Shown piece by piece: positions 5,260-11,247 of a DNA stretch of 11,247 nucleotides. The DNA is from CAXBYZ01 sp043826085. GTDB lineage: Bacteria > Patescibacteriota > Microgenomatia > UBA1400 > CG1-02-47-37. The stretch lies in assembly GCA_043826085.1 (NCBI GenBank), contig JBDRQW010000038.1, positions 1 through 11,247 of the forward strand, read 5' to 3'. Below the pieces are notes generated by a model. It was given only the letters and a program-made list of their open reading frames with translations, was not told the origin of the DNA and did not search any database. Each line of letters starts with the position of its first letter. Position 1 is the stretch's first letter. A program made the position numbers and the translations under genes.

Positions 5260-7642
5260 TCATTAAAAATAATTGTTTTTTCTTTATCTCACCTTTAAGT
5301 ATTTTCAAAGCAATCACATTCATAATTTTTTCTTGAATAATTCGATCCGCTTGTCGACCGCCCCATTTTTTAGAAAAAGATAAATTAGCCAAAGTTTTAA
5401 TTACTGCTTCTGCAAACTTAACTTCAATTTCTTGATTTTTTAAGTTGGCAATTAATTTATTAAGTTTAAGTCGAATAATTTTTTCAACCTCATTTTCAGT
5501 TAATGAATTAAAAATAATCAGTCCGGTAAACCTGTTTAAAAACTCAGGCGAGTAATGAGTTTCTAAAGCCTCCATGCCATTTTTGCCAGCCAAAATTTCT
5601 CTAGTCCCCACATTAGTGGTGGCAATAATAATCGCATTGGAAAAATCCACCATTTGACCACTACTATCAGTCAGTCGGGCTTCATCTAAAACTTGTAAAA
5701 ATAAATTAATAATATTTTTATGGGCTTTCTCAATTTCATCAAGAAGAATTAAAGTGTAAGGTTGATGTCGAACCGCTTCAGTTAATTGACCACCCTCAGA
5801 TACAGTTTGACTTCCGGGTGAAGCTCCGATTAATCGACTGATACTATTCAAAGTTTGATATTCGCTCATATCAAGTCTAATCATGGTATTTTCCGATCCG
5901 AAAAATTCATCAGCTAAAGTTTTTGCGGTTTCTGTTTTACCAACCCCGGTCGGTCCGGCAAACATAAAGCTGGCAATTGGTTTATTTGGATTTTTTAAGT
6001 TAGTTCTGGCTCTTCTAATTGCATTGGCCACTGCCATAATCGCTTTATCTTGACCCACTACCCTCTGGTGCATTTTTGTTTCTAAGTTCAAAAGCAGTTC
6101 TTTATCTTCCAAAGACAGTTTTGTTACCGGCACGTTAGTTTTCTTACTCACCAGTTTGTTAACCATATTGGAAGTGACTACCTTATTATTTTTTGATTTA
6201 AGTTGAGCTATTACTTCGTCAAGTAGATTAACCGCCTTATCCGGAAACTCTCGGTTATGAATTAACCTATCTGCCAGTTCAATAATTCGAAGTAAGGCCA
6301 TTGTAGTCACTTTTACTTTTTCTGATTTTTCCTGCAAATAAGTTACGTATTGGAGTATTAACATGGTTTGATTTTTGTCGGCACTTTTTAATTTAACCAC
6401 ATCAAATAATCTTGAAAAAGCTTCATTAGGTTCAATATATTTTTTATAATTTTCACTGGAAGTGGTGCCAATAAATTGAAATTTACCATCAGATAAAGCC
6501 GGCTCTAAAGCCATAAATAAATCATTGGTTTCCGGCATTCCCTTGTTAATGGAAGATAGGTAATGAACTTCATCCACAAATAAAATAATATTCTCGGCTC
6601 TGGTAATTTCATCAATAATTTTTGTAATTCTATAGTTCAACTCCGCTCCATCAGCGCTAGAAGCTAATCTCGAAATTTCCAAATTTACCAATCTCTTAAA
6701 TCTTAAATCCCGACTGGTAACTCCTCTTACTATCTCTTGGGCAATTCCTTTAATCAAAGTGGTTTTTCCGCTTCCGGGCTCACCAATCACCAAAGCATTA
6801 TTCATCTTTTTTCTTCCTAAAATATTAACAATGTCAGCAATTATTTCTTTTTTTCCAATAATTTCAGGGAGTGAAGCTTTTAAAGCTTGTGCAGTTAGAT
6901 CAGTACTATATATATCCAAAGTAGGAGTCGGCACTCCCGTCCAAGCTCGATTCACGCCACCCATGGGTCGAGCTACAAACTCTTTTTCCCACAAAAAGGG
7001 AGTTTTTCCCCACAACCTTTTTCTTTTTAACCAAGCAACAGTAATTACTGCCTCATTGTATCGCCAGTCATTATGCTTTAATAAAGCCAACAAAAAATGC
7101 TTGCTACTAAGACAATCATCTTTTAATTGATTAGCCTCATTTAAGGCCAATTTTTCCCAGTCTGAAACAATTAAGATCGTCTCTAAATTTTCTAAAGACT
7201 TTTCAGACATTTCTAACTGATTTAAAATCTCTAAAACCTTTTCATCTTTTATAATTAATTTTTTTAAAACTTTACTATTATTCTTAGCTAGTTTTATATA
7301 TTTTTTAAAAGCTCCGGGTCTTTTAGAGATGACTTTACTAACCACCCAAAGTCCTCCAACTAAAATCACCCCAATTTCTTTAAAATAAATCACCGTAACT
7401 ACCGGAAGTAAAATCCAAACCATCATCCAAAAAATCATAGCCACTATAACTGACCCAAGCACTAATCCACCCAAAATCACTCGAGAGAATCTAAAAATAA
7501 AACTTAAAAATCTGCCCACCAAACTGGTATCATGAAACAAAGGTACAAACATCATTCTAAACATCAAAGACACTGCCATCTTGTTATCCAAAAAAACAAT
7601 TAAATTTCTAAAAAATCGCTTAGATCCAACTAAAAATTTCAT
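5246..7642 (-). CDS. Membrane-anchored Clp-family (ClpA/B/C-like) double AAA+ ATPase with atypical pore loops
   Basis: This 798-residue protein has two AAA+ modules of the Hsp100/Clp class. Two membrane helices (about 54-80 and 82-104) come first. A single Clp-N-like repeat follows at about 163-192 (ALNEANQLK...SSKHFLLALL). Ring 1 has Walker A GEPGSGKT (287-294) and Walker B ILFVDE (353-358). Ring 2 has Walker A GPTGVGKT (563-570), Walker B LILLDE (631-636), arginine finger FLNR (R704) and sensor-2 GGR (R763). Oddities: the ring-1 pore motif KYRG is replaced by ADGA (A330-A333), and the ring-2 GYVG by GSQT (610-613). No ClpB-type M domain lies between the rings. The segment that carries the LGF ClpP-docking loop in ClpC is shortened to LAGKNGMEALETH. 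ATP hydrolysis looks possible, but classical threading and ClpP delivery are doubtful. It overlaps the MurF-like gene by 4 nt and prfB by 14 nt. Confidence 0.9.
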   Translation of the reverse strand: MKFLVGSKRFFRNLIVFLDNKMAVSLMFRMMFVPLFHDTSLVGRFLSFIFRFSRVILGGLVLGSVIVAMIFWMMVWILLPVVTVIYFKEIGVILVGGLWVVSKVISKRPGAFKKYIKLAKNNSKVLKKLIIKDEKVLEILNQLEMSEKSLENLETILIVSDWEKLALNEANQLKDDCLSSKHFLLALLKHNDWRYNEAVITVAWLKRKRLWGKTPFLWEKEFVARPMGGVNRAWTGVPTPTLDIYSTDLTAQALKASLPEIIGKKEIIADIVNILGRKKMNNALVIGEPGSGKTTLIKGIAQEIVRGVTSRDLRFKRLVNLEISRLASSADGAELNYRITKIIDEITRAENIILFVDEVHYLSSINKGMPETNDLFMALEPALSDGKFQFIGTTSSENYKKYIEPNEAFSRLFDVVKLKSADKNQTMLILQYVTYLQEKSEKVKVTTMALLRIIELADRLIHNREFPDKAVNLLDEVIAQLKSKNNKVVTSNMVNKLVSKKTNVPVTKLSLEDKELLLNLETKMHQRVVGQDKAIMAVANAIRRARTNLKNPNKPIASFMFAGPTGVGKTETAKTLADEFFGSENTMIRLDMSEYQTLNSISRLIGASPGSQTVSEGGQLTEAVRHQPYTLILLDEIEKAHKNIINLFLQVLDEARLTDSSGQMVDFSNAIIIATTNVGTREILAGKNGMEALETHYSPEFLNRFTGLIIFNSLTENEVEKIIRLKLNKLIANLKNQEIEVKFAEAVIKTLANLSFSKKWGGRQADRIIQEKIMNVIALKILKGEIKKKQLFLMNELS

Positions 7643-8841
7643 ATTTTCTCTCTTTTCTTATCCCAAAATTTTCCTCTTCTGCAAAGCAGGGTATCAGCAT
7701 CTTTTTTATTTTTCATTAAACCCTTAACTATTATTTCAAATAATAATGTATTTTGAGATGCCTTAATTAATATTCTATCATTAACTTTTATTATTTTTTC
7801 GCGAAGAGCAACCAAAGCTAAGTTAGTATTCTCAAACCAGTAAATTTTACTTTTATCAAATCCCAAGTTTATGGCTTTAGGTAAAAAGTACTTCTTCATC
7901 AAAGGCCCCACCAAGACTATTACATCAGCTACTTTTATTGCTTTTTCCGCTACTTTCTCATGTTCTTTTTGAGCTAAATCTCCCAGCTCCCTCATATCCC
8001 CCAACACCGCCACTTTTCTACCGGTAGATCGACTGACAGGGTCTGACCCTGTCAGTGCTCTTAACCCCAGCAACATCGATTCTCTGGATGCGTTATAGCT
8101 TGAATCTATTAAAGTGGTATTTTTAATTCCGGGTATTACTCTCATTCTTCCCGGAAGCGCCTTCAAGTTTTTCTTTATTTTTCCCAAAGCTTTCCTTTTA
8201 TCTATCCCAAAAATCTTCGCCACCGCCACCACAATTACAGTAGGGTCGCACCCTTCCACTTTTACTACTCGAGCTTTTGTTTTATTTGCAAAAGCCACCA
8301 CTTTTTTATCATTAGTATTTAAGATCGCCCAACCGGCTTTTGGTAAAGAGGTGATTAGTTTACTTTTTTCAATAGCTATATTATCCACCGGATTTCCCTC
8401 TAACTTTTCAAAAGCCTCGGTATGAACCGGAAAAACATTTAAAAACACTCCGATACTAGGTTGAATTATACTAAGCAACCACTCCATGTTTTTTGGTTGA
8501 TAAGGACTATCAACTGCCATCTCCACCACATAGATATCATACTTTTCAAAATTGGTTAAAAGTTTTACCAGCGTCATCGGAATTACCCACAACCAATCAA
8601 AAACACTATAATTTCTTACCTTAAAACCCAAGATATCCAAAGGAATTCCAATTTCGCTATTAGCTTTTGCAGACACCTTAACTTTAAAATCATCTTCAAG
8701 CGCCGCCTTTATTGCCATCATACAAGATGTTTTACCAACTGAACCCGTCACTCCCACTATCATTGACTTTTGTTTTTTCAACTGTAGTTTAGCCAGAATC
8801 TTAAGATACCAAGCTAATAGCCGATACAAACTACCTCTCAT
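7639..8841 (-). CDS. murF: MurF-like Mur ligase lacking the usual N-terminal substrate domain
   Basis: MurF adds D-Ala-D-Ala to UDP-MurNAc-tripeptide in the cytoplasm, using ATP. MurF-type signatures: P-loop GVTGSVGKTS (30-39), NSEIGIP (61-67), an EKSK segment near the lysine that is carbamylated in Mur ligases (about 158-161), DSSYNASRESM (246-256), AVLGDMRELG (278-287) and LIKASQNTLLFE (358-369). The P-loop begins at residue 30, whereas MurF normally has roughly 80-100 residues of UDP-substrate-binding domain before it. Here there is only a basic, partly hydrophobic helix (RLLAWYLKILAKLQLKK), so it may act on a different precursor or need a partner; the family call is firm, the exact substrate is not. 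A palindromic element encodes LTGSDPVS (263-270) in the loop before the AVLGDM strand. It sits 3 nt after the PPIase gene and overlaps the ATPase gene through ATGA. The C-terminal tail is strongly basic. Confidence 0.82.
   Translation of the reverse strand: MRGSLYRLLAWYLKILAKLQLKKQKSMIVGVTGSVGKTSCMMAIKAALEDDFKVKVSAKANSEIGIPLDILGFKVRNYSVFDWLWVIPMTLVKLLTNFEKYDIYVVEMAVDSPYQPKNMEWLLSIIQPSIGVFLNVFPVHTEAFEKLEGNPVDNIAIEKSKLITSLPKAGWAILNTNDKKVVAFANKTKARVVKVEGCDPTVIVVAVAKIFGIDKRKALGKIKKNLKALPGRMRVIPGIKNTTLIDSSYNASRESMLLGLRALTGSDPVSRSTGRKVAVLGDMRELGDLAQKEHEKVAEKAIKVADVIVLVGPLMKKYFLPKAINLGFDKSKIYWFENTNLALVALREKIIKVNDRILIKASQNTLLFEIIVKGLMKNKKDADTLLCRRGKFWDKKREKI
8032..8056. repeat. Palindromic element copy E (perfect 12-bp arms) inside the MurF-like gene
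   Basis: The left arm ACTGACAGGGTC, a central T and the exact reverse complement form a perfect odd-length palindrome. The inner 23 bp are the reverse complement of copy A at 256-278. Although inverted relative to A, it is read in the same codon phase and gives the identical peptide LTGSDPVS, because TCT and TCA both encode serine. Confidence 0.9.
8242..8254. repeat. Possible degenerate palindromic element copy F
   Basis: AGGGT and ACCCT flank CGC. On the coding strand GGG TGC GAC CCT aligns codon by codon with the GGG TCN GAC CCT core of copies A and E and gives GCDP. The arms are only 5 bp, so chance is a real alternative. Confidence 0.3.
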
Positions 8842-8844
8842 GTC

Positions 8845-9435
8845 TTACTCGGTTGGAGTAATTTTTAAAATCTTATCTCCAATTTTAACTTTATCAACTA
8901 ACTCCATTCCACTAACCACTTCTCCAAAGTTAGTATATTGGCCGGTTAAAAAACCACAATCAGTCGTGCAGATAAAAAACTGCGAATCATTAGATACTTT
9001 AATATCTCCCCCGCGGGCCACTCCCACACTACCGCGTTTAAACTCTACTTTATTAAGCTCAGTCGGCATCTTACCGCCACCGGTTCCATTACCCAGTGGA
9101 TCACCACCTTGAACCACCCAGTCTTCTACTCGATGAAAATTCAAACCCTCATAATAACCCGTGGTAGCTTTACCCAAAAAATTTAAAACCGTATTTGGCG
9201 CCTCTTGTTTATATAATTTAATTTTTACTTCGCCTTCAGCTAACTTTACAACGGCAAACTCAGTTACCTTAACTTCTACTTTCTCTTTTGCTTTTTCTTG
9301 GATTTTCATAACTTCTTTCTCAGCTTCAGTTTTTGATACTGGTAGCTTAACCTGTTCTTCTTGGGTTATTTTTTGACCACATCCGGTTAAAAACAAACCA
9401 ATAATTAATAATAAAAATACTTGCTTTAGCTTCAT
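8845..9435 (-). CDS. Cyclophilin-type peptidyl-prolyl isomerase lipoprotein
   Basis: The 196-residue protein begins with a lipoprotein signal peptide whose lipobox is L16-T-G-C19, so it should be lipid-anchored outside the cytoplasmic membrane through C19. A charged helical linker (about 22-56) precedes a compact cyclophilin domain (about 58-196) with FHRV (100-103), QGGDP (109-113), SQFFI (151-155) and an FGEVVSGM stretch (about 170-177). R102 corresponds to the catalytic arginine. It catalyses cis-trans isomerisation of Xaa-Pro bonds and probably assists folding of exported proteins. Two cysteines (C156, C160) lie close together. Spacing is 5 nt after the upstream gene and 3 nt before the MurF-like gene, so all are probably on one mRNA. 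Confidence 0.93.
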   Translation of the reverse strand: MKLKQVFLLLIIGLFLTGCGQKITQEEQVKLPVSKTEAEKEVMKIQEKAKEKVEVKVTEFAVVKLAEGEVKIKLYKQEAPNTVLNFLGKATTGYYEGLNFHRVEDWVVQGGDPLGNGTGGGKMPTELNKVEFKRGSVGVARGGDIKVSNDSQFFICTTDCGFLTGQYTNFGEVVSGMELVDKVKIGDKILKITPTE

Positions 9436-9440
9436 AATAA

Positions 9441-10052
9441 TTATTCCAATAATTCTTCAATTAAAATAATATCTTCACCACTTGTTTTATTAACATTACC
9501 TCCATAAACAGATTCATCAAACTTAAAAGTTTCCAAAATCTGTGCATGAGTTTGATCAAAAAATCCGCCGTTATCAGCCGGATTTTCAATAGTGTAAAGA
9601 ATTTTATTTTCCACCCCCACCGTTTTTAGTAATATCGGCGCTCCAAACATAAACTGAATTGAAGGAATATCAACCAACATTACTTTTTTCATCTCACTAA
9701 TTACATTTTTCTCTTCAAATACCTTTTGCCACTCATCAGTATCATCATAAACACTATCAATCACTTTTACTATTAATTTTTTATCACTACTATCTACCAA
9801 CTCCAAAGAAGAATAAATCGAATCATCGTCAAACTCAACTTCAGTTACAGAAAGTAGGCTAGGGTACTCAAAAGAAAATCCTGCAGAATCTTTATAAATC
9901 ATTGTCTCAATTGTTGGTACTTCCGCCTGTTTAATACTAATTTCTTTTTCTATAAATTCGTTTTCTTTTTTAGATTTAAGTAAAACATATGCTCCGCCAT
10001 TAATTATTAAAACTACCAGTACTGCTATAAAAATCTTTATTTTTTTTGACAT
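9441..10052 (-). CDS. Membrane-anchored hypothetical protein, extracytoplasmic domain
   Basis: 203 residues; I cannot name the family with certainty. A basic start (MSKKIK) and one hydrophobic helix (about 6-25) look like an uncleaved N-terminal anchor. The remainder has the pattern DSAGFSFEYPSLLSVTE (55-71), followed by beta strands and ending with an acidic tail (SGEDIILIEELLE). The F-S-F-x-Y-P motif recalls small PsbP/Mog1-like domains seen in many uncharacterised exported bacterial proteins. It is the first gene of the upper minus-strand block, reading toward the PPIase 5 nt downstream. Its start codon abuts the divergent promoter region, with a predicted leader of only a few nucleotides. 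Function unknown. Confidence 0.8.
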   Translation of the reverse strand: MSKKIKIFIAVLVVLIINGGAYVLLKSKKENEFIEKEISIKQAEVPTIETMIYKDSAGFSFEYPSLLSVTEVEFDDDSIYSSLELVDSSDKKLIVKVIDSVYDDTDEWQKVFEEKNVISEMKKVMLVDIPSIQFMFGAPILLKTVGVENKILYTIENPADNGGFFDQTHAQILETFKFDESVYGGNVNKTSGEDIILIEELLE

Positions 10053-10074
10053 AAATCTGTCTCAAGTATATCAT
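10046..10074 (+). promoter_or_regulatory. Candidate promoter for the 10084-10512 gene (near-leaderless)
   Basis: A perfect TTGACA (10046-10051) and TATCAT (10069-10074, 5 of 6 matches) are separated by 17 bp. A start about 7 nt further falls at roughly 10081, only about 3 nt before the ATG, so the mRNA would be leaderless or nearly so. The -35 overlaps the first codon of the divergent gene. Confidence 0.55.
10065..10073 (-). promoter_or_regulatory. Candidate extended -10 promoter for the upper minus-strand operon
   Basis: On the minus strand TGATATACT fits the extended -10 pattern TGnTATAAT with one mismatch; no good -35 is visible. Predicted start near 10058, about 6 nt before the ATG of the gene at 9441-10052. 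It overlaps the -10 of the opposite promoter, so the two would compete. Confidence 0.45.
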
Positions 10075-10083
10075 GTCATTACT

Positions 10084-10512
10084 ATGAAAAAAGTCGGAAT
10101 CTCTCTTTTTCTCTTAGTTTCTTTATTACTCTTACCCCCCTTTATTTACGCCAAGAAAAAAATTACCAGAACCTCTAAACCAAAACTCACCACCCAATCC
10201 GACTACCCCAACGCTCCTTGGACCAAGTTAAAACTTAGAACCGACAGAAATTCTTTAATTTTAGCTATGGGCAACTTAGACTTAGCTGATCAACTCGACT
10301 ACACTTTAACTTATTATTCAGAAGACATCGGTCAAGGTGTCGAGGGTTCACTTGATCTAGCCAAATCTTCCCAACAAAAAGAATTCCTCTTTGGTACTTG
10401 CTCCGGTACCAACTGCACTTATCATCAAGATATCAAAGACATGATTTTCGAGATCATCATCAAACTAAAATCCGGTCAAACTCTCACTCGTCGTTATCAA
10501 ATCACCCCTTAA
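10084..10512 (+). CDS. Small secreted protein with one cysteine pair
   Basis: A 142-residue protein of no family I can name. A clear signal peptide (1-23; KK, then a Leu-rich core, ending near IYA) is followed by a short basic region and a predicted beta-rich domain (about 46-142). The domain contains LDYTLTYYSEDIGQGVEGSL (71-90), FGTCSGTNCTYH (C106 and C111, likely disulfide) and a final QTLTRRYQI strand. This looks like a small Ig-like secreted domain. It is transcribed away from the large minus-strand operon from a 31-bp shared intergenic region and converges on the AlkD-like gene. Only short secreted-protein features support it, but the signal peptide, the promoter and the lack of overlap with other genes make it convincing. 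Confidence 0.82.
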   Translation: MKKVGISLFLLVSLLLLPPFIYAKKKITRTSKPKLTTQSDYPNAPWTKLKLRTDRNSLILAMGNLDLADQLDYTLTYYSEDIGQGVEGSLDLAKSSQQKEFLFGTCSGTNCTYHQDIKDMIFEIIIKLKSGQTLTRRYQITP

Positions 10513-10527
10513 AATATCATCACCCTA

Positions 10528-10548
10528 ATCACGCTCCTGGAGCGTGAT
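10528..10548. repeat. Odd-centred palindrome between convergent genes
   Basis: ATCACGCTCC, a central T and the exact reverse complement make a perfect 21-bp palindrome between the stops of the convergent genes. The stem is GC-rich, but neither strand has a U-run directly after it; the nearest T-run on the plus strand starts 12 nt later, inside the next gene. It could act as a weak two-way transcription stop or be a different palindromic repeat with the same odd-centre architecture as copies A and E. Confidence 0.7.
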
Positions 10549-10556
10549 AGAGGTGG

Positions 10557-11247
10557 CTACTTTTTCATTGCCTTAACTTTCAATTTTTTTGGCATTAGTT
10601 CAATAGCGTAACGCAAAGCAGTTCTTGGCATTCGATGTTTCTCAAGCATTACATAATTAAACACTTCAACCTCATGACACTTACTGGCTTCTTTTAACAT
10701 CCAACCATAACCTTTTTGCACCATATCATCAGGATCCATTAACAAGGCTTTAGCAGTTTTGATCACCCATTTAATTGCTTTTGGCTTACTCCAAGGATAA
10801 ATATAAGTTACCGCCGCCGCTCTTTTAACCCACCTATTTTTACTTTTAGCCCATAAAAATAATTTACTTGATAACTCCGGATACTTATTCACCAAAAAAC
10901 CCAAACTATGAGTACAAAAATCATCGCACTTAGCCCAGTTATCAACATATTTTTTTATCCATCTTTCAAATATTTTAAAATCCCCAGCTTTAAACTCCTT
11001 TTTTTTCCAATAAACCCAACTAAAAGCAATCGTAGTTTCCTCGCAATATCCGCTTTTTAGCATTTCTTCACAAATTTTAAAAACCTTGTCTTTTTTTAGG
11101 TTTTTAATTAAATAAAACATATTTTTTGCTACTTTTCGTCGATTAGGTACTCTTACTCCGTAATTCTTAACCTTTTCTTTAAAAAACTTTCTCTCCCCAT
11201 CTCGATATTCCACCTCCATATATTTCTTTAACTCTTTTCTAACCAGC
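10557..11247 (-). CDS. AlkD-like DNA alkylation repair protein, 5' end outside the window
   Basis: The protein is made of HEAT-like helical repeats and resembles the AlkD/DNA alkylation repair family, DNA glycosylases that remove N3- and N7-alkylated purines. Numbering from an internal ATG at 11217-11219 gives 220 residues, but the frame stays open to the right edge and adds LVRKELKKY before that methionine. That looks like the normal first helix of the family, so the true start probably lies beyond 11247. Family features: FFKEKVKNYGVRVPNRRKVAK (12-32), YVDNWAKCDDF (91-101, with W95 and D99/D100), KRAAAVTYIYPW (132-143, R133) and GYGWMLKEASK (170-180, W173). The tryptophan, aspartate and arginine positions fit the family's DNA-binding groove by eye only. 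It converges with the secreted-protein gene and has a basic C-terminus. Activity on DNA is not proven by sequence. Confidence 0.8.
   Translation of the reverse strand, partial: LVRKELKKYMEVEYRDGERKFFKEKVKNYGVRVPNRRKVAKNMFYLIKNLKKDKVFKICEEMLKSGYCEETTIAFSWVYWKKKEFKAGDFKIFERWIKKYVDNWAKCDDFCTHSLGFLVNKYPELSSKLFLWAKSKNRWVKRAAAVTYIYPWSKPKAIKWVIKTAKALLMDPDDMVQKGYGWMLKEASKCHEVEVFNYVMLEKHRMPRTALRYAIELMPKKLKVKAMKK

Noticed and set aside
3120..9376. Open frames on the plus strand opposite ftsE, the Clp-like ATPase, the MurF-like gene and the PPIase
   Set aside because: They are antisense shadows of strongly supported genes, have no family features and no initiation signals.
10528..10565. Rho-independent terminator for the plus-strand secreted-protein gene
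   Set aside because: The hairpin is good, but the T-run begins 12 nt after the stem, beyond the usual distance; kept as a palindrome of uncertain role.
1..11247. UGA recoding as in Gracilibacteria or Absconditabacteria
   Set aside because: RF2 is encoded, three genes end in TGA at ATGA junctions, and no conserved protein is interrupted by in-frame TGA.
1..11247. tRNA, rRNA, integrase, insertion sequence or defence genes
   Set aside because: None seen; apart from short intergenic gaps of at most about 67 bp the window is filled by the listed genes.

Overview
The window is a low-GC (about one third G+C by eye), very tightly packed stretch of bacterial DNA. It looks like a fragment from a Patescibacteria/CPR genome, probably of the Microgenomates type. 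This assignment rests on gene style: short membrane-anchored or secreted proteins without familiar names, a PcsB/EnvC-like coiled-coil M23 protein with a rearranged catalytic domain, a MurF-like ligase without its usual N-terminal domain, and a membrane-anchored Clp-type ATPase. It is inference, not a phylogenetic result. TGA is an ordinary stop here (three genes end in TGA inside ATGA overlaps) and an RF2 gene is present, so the lineage is not one of those that recode UGA.

Layout. Ten genes in a row lie on the minus strand, from about 10052 down to the left edge. In order of transcription the upper block is: membrane-anchored hypothetical (9441-10052), cyclophilin-type lipoprotein (8845-9435), MurF-like ligase (7639-8841), membrane AAA+ Clp-like ATPase (5246-7642), prfB/RF2 (4186-5259). 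A 67-bp gap follows, with a candidate promoter, an 11-bp inverted repeat and a strong Shine-Dalgarno. The lower block is: small membrane protein (3609-4118), ftsE (2932-3612), ftsX (2060-2935), coiled-coil M23 peptidase (937-2058), Pro-rich surface protein (87-932), and the first codons of a VanZ-like protein (1-82). Junctions are overlaps of 4-14 nt or gaps of 1-5 nt. At the right, a small secreted protein (10084-10512) is read on the plus strand from a divergent promoter region. It converges on an AlkD-like DNA alkylation repair protein (10557 to beyond the right edge).

How the genes work together. The lower block is an FtsEX module: an ABC-type ATPase and permease, the PcsB/EnvC-like peptidoglycan hydrolase it would be expected to activate, and a small membrane protein translationally coupled to ftsE. 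The upper block joins cell-wall precursor synthesis (MurF-like), envelope protein folding (lipoprotein PPIase), an AAA+ machine at the membrane, and translation termination.

The strongest unusual signals are: (1) a family of short near-perfect palindromes with an odd central base, found inside coding sequences and read in frame (three in the stalk of the surface protein, one in its signal peptide, one or two in the MurF-like gene); (2) a Clp-family ATPase with intact ATP-binding motifs that lacks the conserved pore-loop tyrosines in both rings, the M domain and a recognisable ClpP-docking loop; (3) an M23 domain whose two halves are in swapped order.
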